Of a stretch of 64,000 nt of DNA, positions 16,919 to 24,856 are shown piece after piece. The DNA is from JAVBSX01 sp051660685 (GTDB lineage Bacteria > Planctomycetota > Planctomycetia > Pirellulales > Thermoguttaceae): assembly GCA_051660685.1 (NCBI GenBank), contig JBOFQB010000041.1, positions 1 to 64,000 on the forward strand. Direction: 5' to 3'. The position numbers were made by a program, and so were the translations under genes. The notes under the pieces are model-generated. The model was not told the DNA's origin and did not search any database. It was given only the letters and a program-made list of their open reading frames with translations. The first letter of the stretch is position 1. Each line of letters begins with the position of its first letter.

Positions 16919-17176
16919 TCATTGACCGACATGACGAAAGGGGACAGATTTTCGAGACGCGATGATTTCATCAAGCTCATCAAAAACGGATTGAGGGAGC
17001 GAAGCGAGAGAACCCGCACTCTGTTGAACTCGGCGCACATATTCGTCAGGTGAGGGAAATAGCGGAGATTCCAACGAATTTTCTAATCGGGAAATGGGGT
17101 CCTTTTTTGATTCGATGTCCAAATTGCACGCCGTTTGAAAACAATGATCTACCATCTCCGTTGAAAAAATACTCAT
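16919..17176 (-). CDS. Small hypothetical protein upstream of araD
   Basis: I do not recognise this 85-residue hydrophilic protein. It has no signal peptide, cysteine pattern or known motif. It is acidic-to-neutral with a Pro/Ser-rich middle and a helical C-terminal half (about 44-75, PDEYVRRVQ...FDELDEIIAS). It is supported by a strong Shine-Dalgarno (GGGAGAGG, 7 bp before ATG) and by its stop 13 bp before the araD start, implying one transcript with translational coupling. Confidence 0.65.
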   Translation of the reverse strand: MSIFSTEMVDHCFQTACNLDIESKKDPISRLENSLESPLFPSPDEYVRRVQQSAGSLASLPQSVFDELDEIIASRKSVPFRHVGQ

Positions 17177-17322
17177 CTGTATACCTCTCCCTTCACTCGT
17201 TGATTATTCAGTTGATTATTCTGTTGACAACCAATTATTCCATTTTCCTTTTTGAGATGCTGCACAACAACGGAAAAAGTTTTCCCTTTTCTTTTTGCGA
17301 AATCTTACGGAATCTTCGCCAA

Positions 17323-18579
17323 TCAATTGGCTGACCGAATGTACGTCGTCGCAGTCGCGGTTCCAACCGGAGCAACCTGCGACGACTCATTTGGCAGTCC
17401 ATTTGCCCCTTCAACCGGTATTCCAACGTTCCATTCCGTCGTGTATTGTCCGTTCGCCGGAACTCCATCTTGATTCGGAACATGATACACCTGATTGGTA
17501 TACTGTCCCTGAGTATAAGGAACTTGCGCCGGATTGGAAGAGTGGACCCCGAGTCCGGGATTCGCCGGAACAGGATTGGAAACGGAAACCGGATTAGAAT
17601 AGGTTGCCTGATTGATCCCCCCCTGATTGATCGTCGGCTGTGTTTGCGGACCACTTTGGACCAACCGTCGTTGAAAATCAGGTCCGCAAAGGTCCGTTGG
17701 AACATAACCTTCATAAGAGGGCATTGTAAAGGCAAGCGTCGAAAATCCGCCCGGGGTGTTAAATTTGGGGTCCCCCAGATTCAGAACCAATTTTTCCTGA
17801 GAAGAGGTGGAATACATTTCAACTTTTCGCGCAAACAGAATGCCCGAACTCGGGTCAACTGCATGTTTGCTCAACGTCGTTGCGACAAGTGGACGACCAG
17901 TCGGATCGTAAATTTCATGTTTGTTAATCGCGGCCGTTTGCGGATTCATCGTAATGATTCGCGTATACATCCCGCTCGGTGTTTGCAAGTAACTCGTTAT
18001 CTGTATCTGTCCGTCCGCCGTTCTATTGGGTCCCTCATGTCGATCTGTATCTTTCAATGTGATCAAACCAAGCGATTCCATAAGCCAATCCGGGTCAAAC
18101 GGAATTGCACTCCGAACAGGACTTGCTGAAAATTGCTGATGATCGGCGTAATAAATCTCCTTTTCGGGCATTCGTTTTGCCCAAAACCAAAACAATTCAT
18201 TATTACTCCCAAAATCGACCTCGGTTCCCAAACCGGTTCCGCCCCGAACCCGGATGTTTCGCGGTCGTTGAACCGCAACACTGCAAGAACGGAGAGGAAC
18301 CGCGACATTTCCGGCTGTTAAGGTTGCATTGTCGCTCGAAAGGGACTCGATTTTTTCCGTCCGGTTATTCAACTCGGTTTTGATCTCTTCCAAGGTTGGA
18401 CTGGTTTTGAAGACAACCGGGAGAGGTTCGGCAAGTGTCCCGAGTTTCCAACCTCCTGTTGATTTGCAACCGATACTGCAAAGACTGCCAAGAAACAGGA
18501 CGGGAATCAGCAGGACGATGATCGCCGAATTGATTGCCGCATTTCCATAAACCGTTAAACAGGGAAACATGTTTTTCAT
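17323..18579 (-). CDS. Large conserved lipoprotein of unknown function
   Basis: The 418-residue product has an N-terminal membrane segment ending in a lipobox (SIGC, Cys38), so it should be lipid-anchored. The middle (about 95-310) looks like a beta-rich, LolA-type domain (tracking outer-membrane precursors reported for similar folds), with repeated strands such as ITSYLQTPSGMYTRIITMNP. The C-terminal 95 residues are rich in Asn, Pro, Gln, Gly and Tyr and are probably disordered. I cannot assign a function. It lies alone between araD's operon and another minus-strand hypothetical gene. Confidence 0.75.
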   Translation of the reverse strand: MKNMFPCLTVYGNAAINSAIIVLLIPVLFLGSLCSIGCKSTGGWKLGTLAEPLPVVFKTSPTLEEIKTELNNRTEKIESLSSDNATLTAGNVAVPLRSCSVAVQRPRNIRVRGGTGLGTEVDFGSNNELFWFWAKRMPEKEIYYADHQQFSASPVRSAIPFDPDWLMESLGLITLKDTDRHEGPNRTADGQIQITSYLQTPSGMYTRIITMNPQTAAINKHEIYDPTGRPLVATTLSKHAVDPSSGILFARKVEMYSTSSQEKLVLNLGDPKFNTPGGFSTLAFTMPSYEGYVPTDLCGPDFQRRLVQSGPQTQPTINQGGINQATYSNPVSVSNPVPANPGLGVHSSNPAQVPYTQGQYTNQVYHVPNQDGVPANGQYTTEWNVGIPVEGANGLPNESSQVAPVGTATATTYIRSAN

Positions 18580-18707
18580 GGTGTGATACTTATACAGTAG
18601 TCCGTTAGAACGTATTTGTTTTCCGACTGGAACGCGAGCGTCTCACCCGCATTTTTTTCCCTTTGTTCGGGCAGGATGCCCGCGTTCCCGGGGATTTTAG
18701 AGGTTTC
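18580..18707. other. Intergenic GGAACGC/GCGTTCC hairpin sequence
   Basis: The segment 18635-18700 contains GGAACGCGAGCGTCTCACCCGC and, further on, GGGCAGGATGCCCGCGTTCC, which are inverted relatives of each other and can pair around a T-rich centre. This may act as a terminator for the upstream minus-strand gene. Confidence 0.4.
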
Positions 18708-19184
18708 CTACATCAGCGCAGCCAATTCGTTTTGGACCTGTTCAATCCGTTCGGAACTGGGAATTGCAACATCAATTTCATAAGAACAATCCTGTTTGGG
18801 ACAGTAGAGGATCATTTTTTTGCGTCCTTCCCTTTCTTCTTCCCGTTCCAGTCGAAAAAGACGACGACGAATTAACAAAAGGGCAAGAACATAACGCATT
18901 TCCTCTTTGTCGAGTTGCTCGGCCAATTGTTCAAACAGTTTTAGCAGCACGTCATTAGGAGCCAATTTCGCTTTTTTGTCGGTCAACGTTGGAATCCGCG
19001 ACTTCCACCAACCAATAATCGGACCTTTTTGCCCGGTTTTTAGTTTCCAACCCTCAACCGAATAGTCCAACCGCTTTAACTCCTCCTCTTCCTCAAACAG
19101 TAAAGCGTAAAAAACCTGACCCGGTTGAATTTCATTTCCGGTTTGTGCGCAAACTTTAGTACAACGTGGAACATCGGCAATCAT
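18708..19184 (-). CDS. Conserved hypothetical protein with paired cysteines
   Basis: The 158-residue protein is not one I can name. It opens with CTKVCAQTGNEIQPGQVFYALLF, a zinc-ribbon-like start in which CxxxC and a later CPKQDC pair (near residue 128) could bind a metal. The middle has a highly charged helix (RRRLFRLEREEEREGRKK). A TTG at 19220 would add 12 residues; the ATG at 19184 was preferred. No membrane segment or signal is seen. Confidence 0.7.
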   Translation of the reverse strand: MIADVPRCTKVCAQTGNEIQPGQVFYALLFEEEEELKRLDYSVEGWKLKTGQKGPIIGWWKSRIPTLTDKKAKLAPNDVLLKLFEQLAEQLDKEEMRYVLALLLIRRRLFRLEREEEREGRKKMILYCPKQDCSYEIDVAIPSSERIEQVQNELAALM

Positions 19185-19357
19185 GTTGCGGATCGTATCA
19201 AAAGGACAAATCCGGCTCAAGAGGAATTTTTACAGAAAGAACCCCCTATTTTCTCCAGTTGAAAAAATTTCTCAAAAAAAACCAAAAAAAACTTGAACAT
19301 TCTCGAAATCGTCGGAATTTCCCTGAAATATGAGGGTTTAGGGAAAATAAGTTGACC

Positions 19358-19385
19358 TTGACATAAAGGGGAAAATAGCTACAAT
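19358..19385 (+). promoter_or_regulatory. Candidate sigma70-type promoter of the HTH-receiver gene
   Basis: TTGACA (19358-19363) and TACAAT (19380-19385) are separated by 16 bp, about 160 bp upstream of the start codon. A second pair, TTGTAT and TATGAT with 17 bp between them, lies nearer at 19447-19475. Planctomycete promoters are poorly defined, so this rests on the E. coli consensus. Confidence 0.45.
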
Positions 19386-19546
19386 TGGCATTATTGGTTG
19401 AATCGGAAAAGATGACCGTTCAGGTAATTCCGGTTAAACCAATCGATTGTATCGAATTGGGAATTTAGGTATGATGGAAGCGTGAAATACGACGACATGT
19501 CGTTGTTGGTACACACAAACACTAGAGAAAAGGAAGGTTCTAAATC

Positions 19547-20146
19547 ATGTCAGTCAAAACAGTGTTCACGACGGGTGAAGCAGCGAAAATTTGCAAAGTG
19601 AGTCAGCAAACAATCATTCGTTGCTTTGATTCCGGTCAATTGAAAGGTTTTCGAGTTCCGGGGAGCCGGTTCCGTCGTATTCCGCGCGATCAACTGTTCG
19701 CGTTTATGAAAGACAATGGTATTCCAACCGACGCTCTTGAGAGCGGAAAACGGAAAGTTCTGGTTGTCGATGATGATGCCGATTTGGTTGATTTGATCGT
19801 TGACGTGCTTGGACGACATGGAGGATTTGAAACCCGAACTGTCAATAATGGTTTTGACGCGGGAATGATGGTCAAGGATTATCGACCCGACCTCATTATT
19901 CTCGATGTTATGCTCCCCGACATCAACGGAAAAGAAGTCTGTTTGCGTGTCCGAAGTGACAATTCTTTACAAGATGTCAAAATTATCTGCATTAGCGGAA
20001 TGGTCGAAGAAGATAAAATTGCCGAATTGCGAGATGCAGGCGCAAATGATTTCCTACATAAACCCTTTGAGAGCGATCAACTGATCGAACGCATGTGTAA
20101 ACTGCTTGACATTGAAGTCCCGACTGCAAGTGCGGTTGCAGCATAG
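19547..20146 (+). CDS. HTH (excisionase/MerR-type) plus receiver-domain response regulator
   Basis: This 199-residue regulator reverses the usual order. A MerR/excisionase-type winged helix is at residues 5-58 (TTGEAAKICKVSQQTIIRCFDSG), followed by a receiver domain at 68-190. The acidic cluster Asp75-Asp77, phosphoacceptor Asp120 (LDVMLPDINGKE) and conserved Lys (HKPF) are present. It should bind DNA under control of phosphorylation by an unidentified kinase. This layout is common in planctomycetes. The Shine-Dalgarno AAGGAAGG lies about 10 bp upstream. It is a single gene followed by a large inverted-repeat region. Confidence 0.9.
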   Translation: MSVKTVFTTGEAAKICKVSQQTIIRCFDSGQLKGFRVPGSRFRRIPRDQLFAFMKDNGIPTDALESGKRKVLVVDDDADLVDLIVDVLGRHGGFETRTVNNGFDAGMMVKDYRPDLIILDVMLPDINGKEVCLRVRSDNSLQDVKIICISGMVEEDKIAELRDAGANDFLHKPFESDQLIERMCKLLDIEVPTASAVAA

Positions 20147-20561
20147 GTAGGGAATAGAGGTTGGGGGATAGGGATTAGGGAGGAGATGTGTTGTTTGGCG
20201 CACTTCAGAAGTTGGGAAGACTTCCGAAATTCAAGGACCGCATCTCTTTGCTGTATAACAACGACCTCAACATATAACCGTGATACACATATCGCGCGTC
20301 AAGAAGGTAGAAGATAGAAGGTAGGAGGAAAGAAGAGGGATACAGGAAGATAACGGCGTCTCGCTTTTGTGAGGAGGTAGAAGGTAGGAGATAGGAGGAA
20401 AGAAGGGGGAGACAGAAAGATAACGGCGTCTCGCGAGTCAACCGGTTTCTTCACTTTTTGCAACGCCAAATTGTTGTTTGCCCCAATTCTTCATTCCCTA
20501 TTTTCTATTTCCTATTCTACCTTCTACCTTCTACCTCCTAACTCCTACCTTCTCCAAAACT
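20147..20561. repeat. Intergenic G-rich/C-rich inverted repeat with family D and A cores
   Basis: The gap between the convergent regulator and plsC genes begins with GGGATAGGG-type units (20147-20183) and ends with a pyrimidine-rich arm (20484-20556). Inside are a family A half element (20275-20299) and two family D copies. Family D reads GATAACGGCGTCTCGC and is preceded by a purine-rich run (20349-20364 and 20419-20449). No gene is seen. Confidence 0.75.
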
Positions 20562-21191
20562 TTACTTGTCTTTCAGATTTATCACAGCTAATCGGGCTCG
20601 TTCGAGAAAAGCCTCTTTCGGCTCTTTTTCTTCCAACCAAAGAGGGGGACCGAAAATAACCCGGGAGAGCATTGGAACGGGCAACGTTTTTCCGCGCGGT
20701 AATATGCGGTTCATATTGTCCAGATAAACCGGAATCAATTCCAAATCAGGCCGTTTCTTGCAAAGATGATAAAGACCACTTTTGAATTCTCCAATCACCC
20801 CGTTTGAACTTCGTCCTCCTTCAGGAAACAGAACGACAGAAAACGTGTCCTGCATTTCGTCGATCATCATTTTAATCGGCGTATTCTTTATGCCGATTTT
20901 TTCCCGATCAATCAGCAAAGCATTGAACAATCGTTTGGAAATGTAACGCCGAATTGGTCCGGCGTTCCAATAATCTTTTGCTGCAATCATTCGGGTTCGT
21001 TCCCGGACAAAAGGGGGAAGTGAAGCCCAAATGACGATTGAATCAAGATGCGAGGTATGATTTGCAAAGTAAACACGCTGACAAGTGTCGGGTTGGGAGT
21101 CCAACCAACGAACGGTTGCCCCGCTGATGAAGCGGGCGAGCAACACCAGAAAGTTTTTAGCAATCCAATCAGTCGGGGACAACAATTTCAT
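20562..21191 (-). CDS. plsC: 1-acyl-sn-glycerol-3-phosphate acyltransferase family protein
   Basis: The 209-residue enzyme would transfer an acyl chain to lysophosphatidic acid or a similar acceptor at the cytoplasmic membrane. The HX4D catalytic motif is NHTSHLD (about 44-50), and the acceptor-binding motif FPEGGRSS is near 123-130. A third block, IPVYLDN, follows. The N-terminus has a short hydrophobic stretch (FLVLLARFISGATV). Length is on the short side but complete. The acceptor could also be an ornithine lipid or other lysolipid. Confidence 0.87.
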   Translation of the reverse strand: MKLLSPTDWIAKNFLVLLARFISGATVRWLDSQPDTCQRVYFANHTSHLDSIVIWASLPPFVRERTRMIAAKDYWNAGPIRRYISKRLFNALLIDREKIGIKNTPIKMMIDEMQDTFSVVLFPEGGRSSNGVIGEFKSGLYHLCKKRPDLELIPVYLDNMNRILPRGKTLPVPMLSRVIFGPPLWLEEKEPKEAFLERARLAVINLKDK

Positions 21192-21217
21192 CGTCGGGGA
21201 CCACCATTTACTGTCAT

Positions 21218-22480
21218 TTACTGTTTCTTGTGATCGCCAATATTCGGGACCTTTTTGTGAGCGTCGGGACCGAAATAACGAAGACTGACAAGCGGTTCAC
21301 TGCCGTTATTTTCGACGACAAAACCGGTCGTTGCTGCATCGGCTGTTATGTACAGCTCATCATTCGGTTCTTCGCCGTATCGAATCATAACCGGGGTTTC
21401 GATTGACAATTTGCCAACTTTTCCACAACCTTGAACCGTAATCCAACCGCTTGCTGCACCATCTTTAATCGTGCATTTGTGACCCGGCATAACGGTCAGT
21501 TCTTTTGCCGAGAAAAGCTGTTTTCCGTCAATTTTTCCATAAGTAATCCACTTGTCAACATATCCCTCTCCCGATTGGGTCGGGTCAACAATCGGCTCAA
21601 CATAATTGGTGTCCTTAAAGTGCGGGTCAACATTTTTGTCCCAATCCAACTGTTCAATAATGAAATCCAAGTCCTGATGTTTATCTTTGGGAACGTCTTT
21701 GACCAACAAATCCCAAGGAACTTGACGACCTTCGACGAGAGATTGGTACATTCCGAACACGTCGCTCCCCCATTGTGGTTCATAAGTACACAAGGAACCG
21801 GGCGCATGTAAAACACCAGCTGGAATGACCCAACCGGTTCCCCGTTTCAAACGGTATGCTTTGGAAAGATCAAGAATTCCATTGTCCCCTTTGTTCCAGT
21901 TTTCCAAGCATTTGCGGACATCCGCTTTTGTTGTCCCAGGTTCCAATCCCATAAAAGTGTAGTCGAAATGATTCTCGGCTGCATTGAGTTGGGGCGGATA
22001 ATAGTACGCTTCTGGTTTTCCCTCTTGTCCCGTCAAAACCGCATGTTTCTGCATTTGGTGCATGTGATGAGGAATAGGTCCGGCATTGTCAAAGAATTTG
22101 GAATAAACCGGCCATTTTTTATAGTTTTTCCAGATTGCAGCTCCAACAACAGCCCCTTGACCTTCTGCAACAGCGTCTTTGAGCAGGAATTTTTTCCCCT
22201 TGAATTTGACGTAACTGAGACCTTCATCATCAGCGCGATTATCATTCGCCGCTTCTGTCGTACTTGCAAACCAACGTTCATCAATTCCCCCGCGATGTAC
22301 ACCAAGTGCATACCAATCGGTTGGGGCCAATTTGATTCGTTTGCCGGGATGTAAAAAAGAACGGGGGACCCAGTTCGGAACCAATCGCAGAATTCCTTCT
22401 CCGGCGTCCATTGCCTGTTGATACACTTTGGCGATGTTGTCTTGTTTCACGGTCGTCGAACGACATTTGCAATCGGACAT
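21218..22480 (-). CDS. Cupin-fold protein related to class I mannose-6-phosphate isomerases
   Basis: This 420-residue protein shows the metal-binding cupin pattern of type I phosphomannose isomerases: HHMHQMQKH, GKPEAYYY with the expected glutamate, and IPAGVLHAPGSL. A long N-terminal extension and a C-terminal cupin half complete it. Substrate is uncertain; related planctomycete proteins are often just called hypothetical. The ATG at 22480 has AGGAG 9 bp upstream; the open frame to 22747 lacks such support. plsC follows 26 bp downstream on the same strand and is probably cotranscribed. Confidence 0.72.
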   Translation of the reverse strand: MSDCKCRSTTVKQDNIAKVYQQAMDAGEGILRLVPNWVPRSFLHPGKRIKLAPTDWYALGVHRGGIDERWFASTTEAANDNRADDEGLSYVKFKGKKFLLKDAVAEGQGAVVGAAIWKNYKKWPVYSKFFDNAGPIPHHMHQMQKHAVLTGQEGKPEAYYYPPQLNAAENHFDYTFMGLEPGTTKADVRKCLENWNKGDNGILDLSKAYRLKRGTGWVIPAGVLHAPGSLCTYEPQWGSDVFGMYQSLVEGRQVPWDLLVKDVPKDKHQDLDFIIEQLDWDKNVDPHFKDTNYVEPIVDPTQSGEGYVDKWITYGKIDGKQLFSAKELTVMPGHKCTIKDGAASGWITVQGCGKVGKLSIETPVMIRYGEEPNDELYITADAATTGFVVENNGSEPLVSLRYFGPDAHKKVPNIGDHKKQ

Positions 22481-22785
22481 GATGTGATCTCCTAATTCCT
22501 TATGAAGTGGATACTGAAAAATATGAACAAATCCGTCCTTGACAGTTTCTCCGAAACCGGGGAACAGAACGGTCTGCGAATTGTAATAGAGTTTGCCCAA
22601 AAATTCCAGAGCACAAAAAAATTTTGCGATTTCTCCTCCGTTGTTGCGAATTGACTTTCTTCCTGCTAAAATACCAAAATGTTGAGACTGTAAACTGTAG
22701 TATGAGTAATATGAGACCGGATTGACCGTTGCTAACTCAAGAGACACCTGTTAACATTTTTTGTTTTTGTCGAGGAGATAAACCT
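22481..22785. other. Divergent intergenic region
   Basis: These 305 bp lie between two genes transcribed away from each other and should contain both promoters. Shine-Dalgarno sequences are clear at each end (AGGAG before 22480, GAGGAG before 22786). No repeat-family member is present and no promoter pair is convincing. Confidence 0.5.
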
Positions 22786-24645
22786 ATGTTGCGTTTTTTA
22801 ACCGTTTTGGGCCTTTTACTTTCAATTATCAACAGTGCAAGTGCTGTTCAGTACAAGTCGCCTTACCAATTGATCTCGACAAAAGACGGCGAAAAGGTCT
22901 ATGTAATGAATCATGAGGGGAATGAGGTTGCGGTTTTGAGTACGGCAGATGACACATTGGTCGCAACATTTCCAACCGGGGTGCAACCGAACGGAATGGT
23001 ACTCAGTCCTGACGAAAAAACGCTTTATTTGGGAACAGGGGGATACAACGGTAAAATTGAAGTCCTGAATCTGGAATCGGGCAAAGTCGAAAAAGAGGTC
23101 CCGGGCGGTCACACTCCTTGCGGATTGTCGATTGCTCCTGACGGAAAAATGCTTTACGTTTGTAATCGGTACACAGATGATATTTCGGAGTATCAATTGC
23201 CCGGATTGGAAAAAGGACGAACATTTAAGGCGATTCGTGAACCGCGAGGATCGGTTGTGACCCCGGACGGTAAAACGGTTTTGGTGATTAACTTTTTGCC
23301 GAATGATCCGGCTGATTCCTTCGATGTTGCAAGTGAGGTGACGACGATTGATACAGCAAGTGGAGAGGTCAAAAACATTCGATTGCCAAATGGAAGTTCC
23401 AGTTTACACGCAATTTGTTTGTCCCCGGACGGAAAATATGCGTATTTGACGGAAATACTGGCGAGATACCAGATGCCGACAACGCAACTTGAGCGGGGTT
23501 GGATCAACACGAACGCAATCAGCGTGATTGACACCGAAAAGAAAGAATTGGTCAATACCGTCTTGATTGACGATGTAGACTTGGGCGCAGCCAATCCGTA
23601 TGGAATTGTTGTTTCTGAAGACGGAAAGGAACTCTATGTTGCGATTTCCGGGACACATGAGCTGTGTGTGATAAATACAGAGGGGATGCTGAAGAAGCTC
23701 CTTTCGCTCCCTAAAACGGCAGAAGAGGCAAAAGCGGCAGGAGCTTACGATAATCGGGGAACCTATTCGTCCGCAACCGTCAATGATGTTCCGAACGACC
23801 TTGCGTTTTTGGTTGGACTCAAGAAGCGAATCAAGCTCAAGGGGAATGGACCGCGCGGACTTGCGGTTGCGAAGAATCGGGTTTATCTTGGGATGTACTT
23901 TACGGACACGCTTGATCGGGTTGATTTTTCGGGACCTGGGGTTCCGAAAATCAGTACCGTTACACTTGGTCCTGAACAGGAAATGACGGCGGAACGGAAA
24001 GGGGAACGGAATTGGAATGATGCTTCTCTCTGTTTTCAATCTTGGCATAGTTGTGCAAGTTGTCATCCTGACGCCCGGGTTGACGCATTAAATTGGGATT
24101 TGCTTAACGACGGATTGGGAAATCCCAAGAATGCAAAGAGCATGTTGCTTGGTCCGCAAACACCTCCTGCAATGTGGGAAGGGGTTCGTAAAACAACCTC
24201 GTTTGCAGTCCGAACTGGTTTCCGTTATATTCTTATGTCTGTCCCCAATGAACAAATATGCAACGACATTGACGCCTACATTGCAGCAATGCAACCGCTT
24301 GAAAGTCCGCGTTTGGTTGACGGAAAGTTGAGTGAAGCGGCACAACGAGGTCAACAGTTGTTTGAGAGTAAACGCCTGAATTGTATCGAATGTCATCCTG
24401 CGCCGCTTTTTACCGATTTGAAGATGCACAACGTGAATTCCAAAGCGTCGTTTGACCGTCGTGAAGATTTTGACACGCCAAGTTTGGTTGAGGTTTGGCG
24501 AAGTGCGCCGTTTATGCACGACGGTCGTTTTGTCAACATTCGGGACGTTTTCGCAGTCGGCAAACATGGAGATGTCAACGGAGACATTGAAAGTCTGAGC
24601 GAAGAGGAACTGAACGATCTCGTCGAATACGTTTTGTCGCTCTAA
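22786..24645 (+). CDS. Exported YVTN beta-propeller protein with two cytochrome c motifs
   Basis: The 619-residue protein has a signal peptide (about 1-19), a seven-bladed YVTN-type beta-propeller (repeats like LSPDGKYAYLTE and VSEDGKELYVA), and a C-terminal di-heme region. Heme c sites are CASCH (423-427) and CIECH (533-537). The layout resembles MauG/cytochrome c peroxidase-type proteins with a fused propeller, common in planctomycetes, and it should work in periplasmic electron transfer or oxidation. GAGGAG lies 8 bp before the ATG at 22786. Its substrate is unknown. It stands just before the Tat-exported isomerase-like gene. Confidence 0.9.
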   Translation: MLRFLTVLGLLLSIINSASAVQYKSPYQLISTKDGEKVYVMNHEGNEVAVLSTADDTLVATFPTGVQPNGMVLSPDEKTLYLGTGGYNGKIEVLNLESGKVEKEVPGGHTPCGLSIAPDGKMLYVCNRYTDDISEYQLPGLEKGRTFKAIREPRGSVVTPDGKTVLVINFLPNDPADSFDVASEVTTIDTASGEVKNIRLPNGSSSLHAICLSPDGKYAYLTEILARYQMPTTQLERGWINTNAISVIDTEKKELVNTVLIDDVDLGAANPYGIVVSEDGKELYVAISGTHELCVINTEGMLKKLLSLPKTAEEAKAAGAYDNRGTYSSATVNDVPNDLAFLVGLKKRIKLKGNGPRGLAVAKNRVYLGMYFTDTLDRVDFSGPGVPKISTVTLGPEQEMTAERKGERNWNDASLCFQSWHSCASCHPDARVDALNWDLLNDGLGNPKNAKSMLLGPQTPPAMWEGVRKTTSFAVRTGFRYILMSVPNEQICNDIDAYIAAMQPLESPRLVDGKLSEAAQRGQQLFESKRLNCIECHPAPLFTDLKMHNVNSKASFDRREDFDTPSLVEVWRSAPFMHDGRFVNIRDVFAVGKHGDVNGDIESLSEEELNDLVEYVLSL

Positions 24646-24649
24646 AGTG

Positions 24650-24856
24650 GTTCAACAGTGTTTGCAGGAGGTATTTTTGAAGCAGGTAGAAGGTAGGAGA
24701 AAAGAGGGAGGAGCAAGGAAAATAACGGCGTCTCACAAGTCAACAGGTTCCTCCCCTTCTTTTGGGGACTCCGTACTCATTTCTCATTTTCAATTCTCCA
24801 TTCTCAATTTTTCTCCCTGTTCCCTATCCCCCAACCCCTATTCCCTATCCCTTATC
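24650..24856. repeat. Intergenic purine/C-rich inverted repeat with family D
   Basis: Between two plus-strand genes, a purine-rich arm with GGTAGAAGGTAGGAG words (24685-24718) leads into a family D copy (24721-24750). A C-rich arm of CCCTATCCCC type (24815-24855) then ends one base before the next ATG. Confidence 0.75.

Noticed and set aside
19547..19720. Phage or integrative element excisionase
   Set aside because: The HTH is fused to a receiver domain and no integrase, att site or phage gene is nearby.
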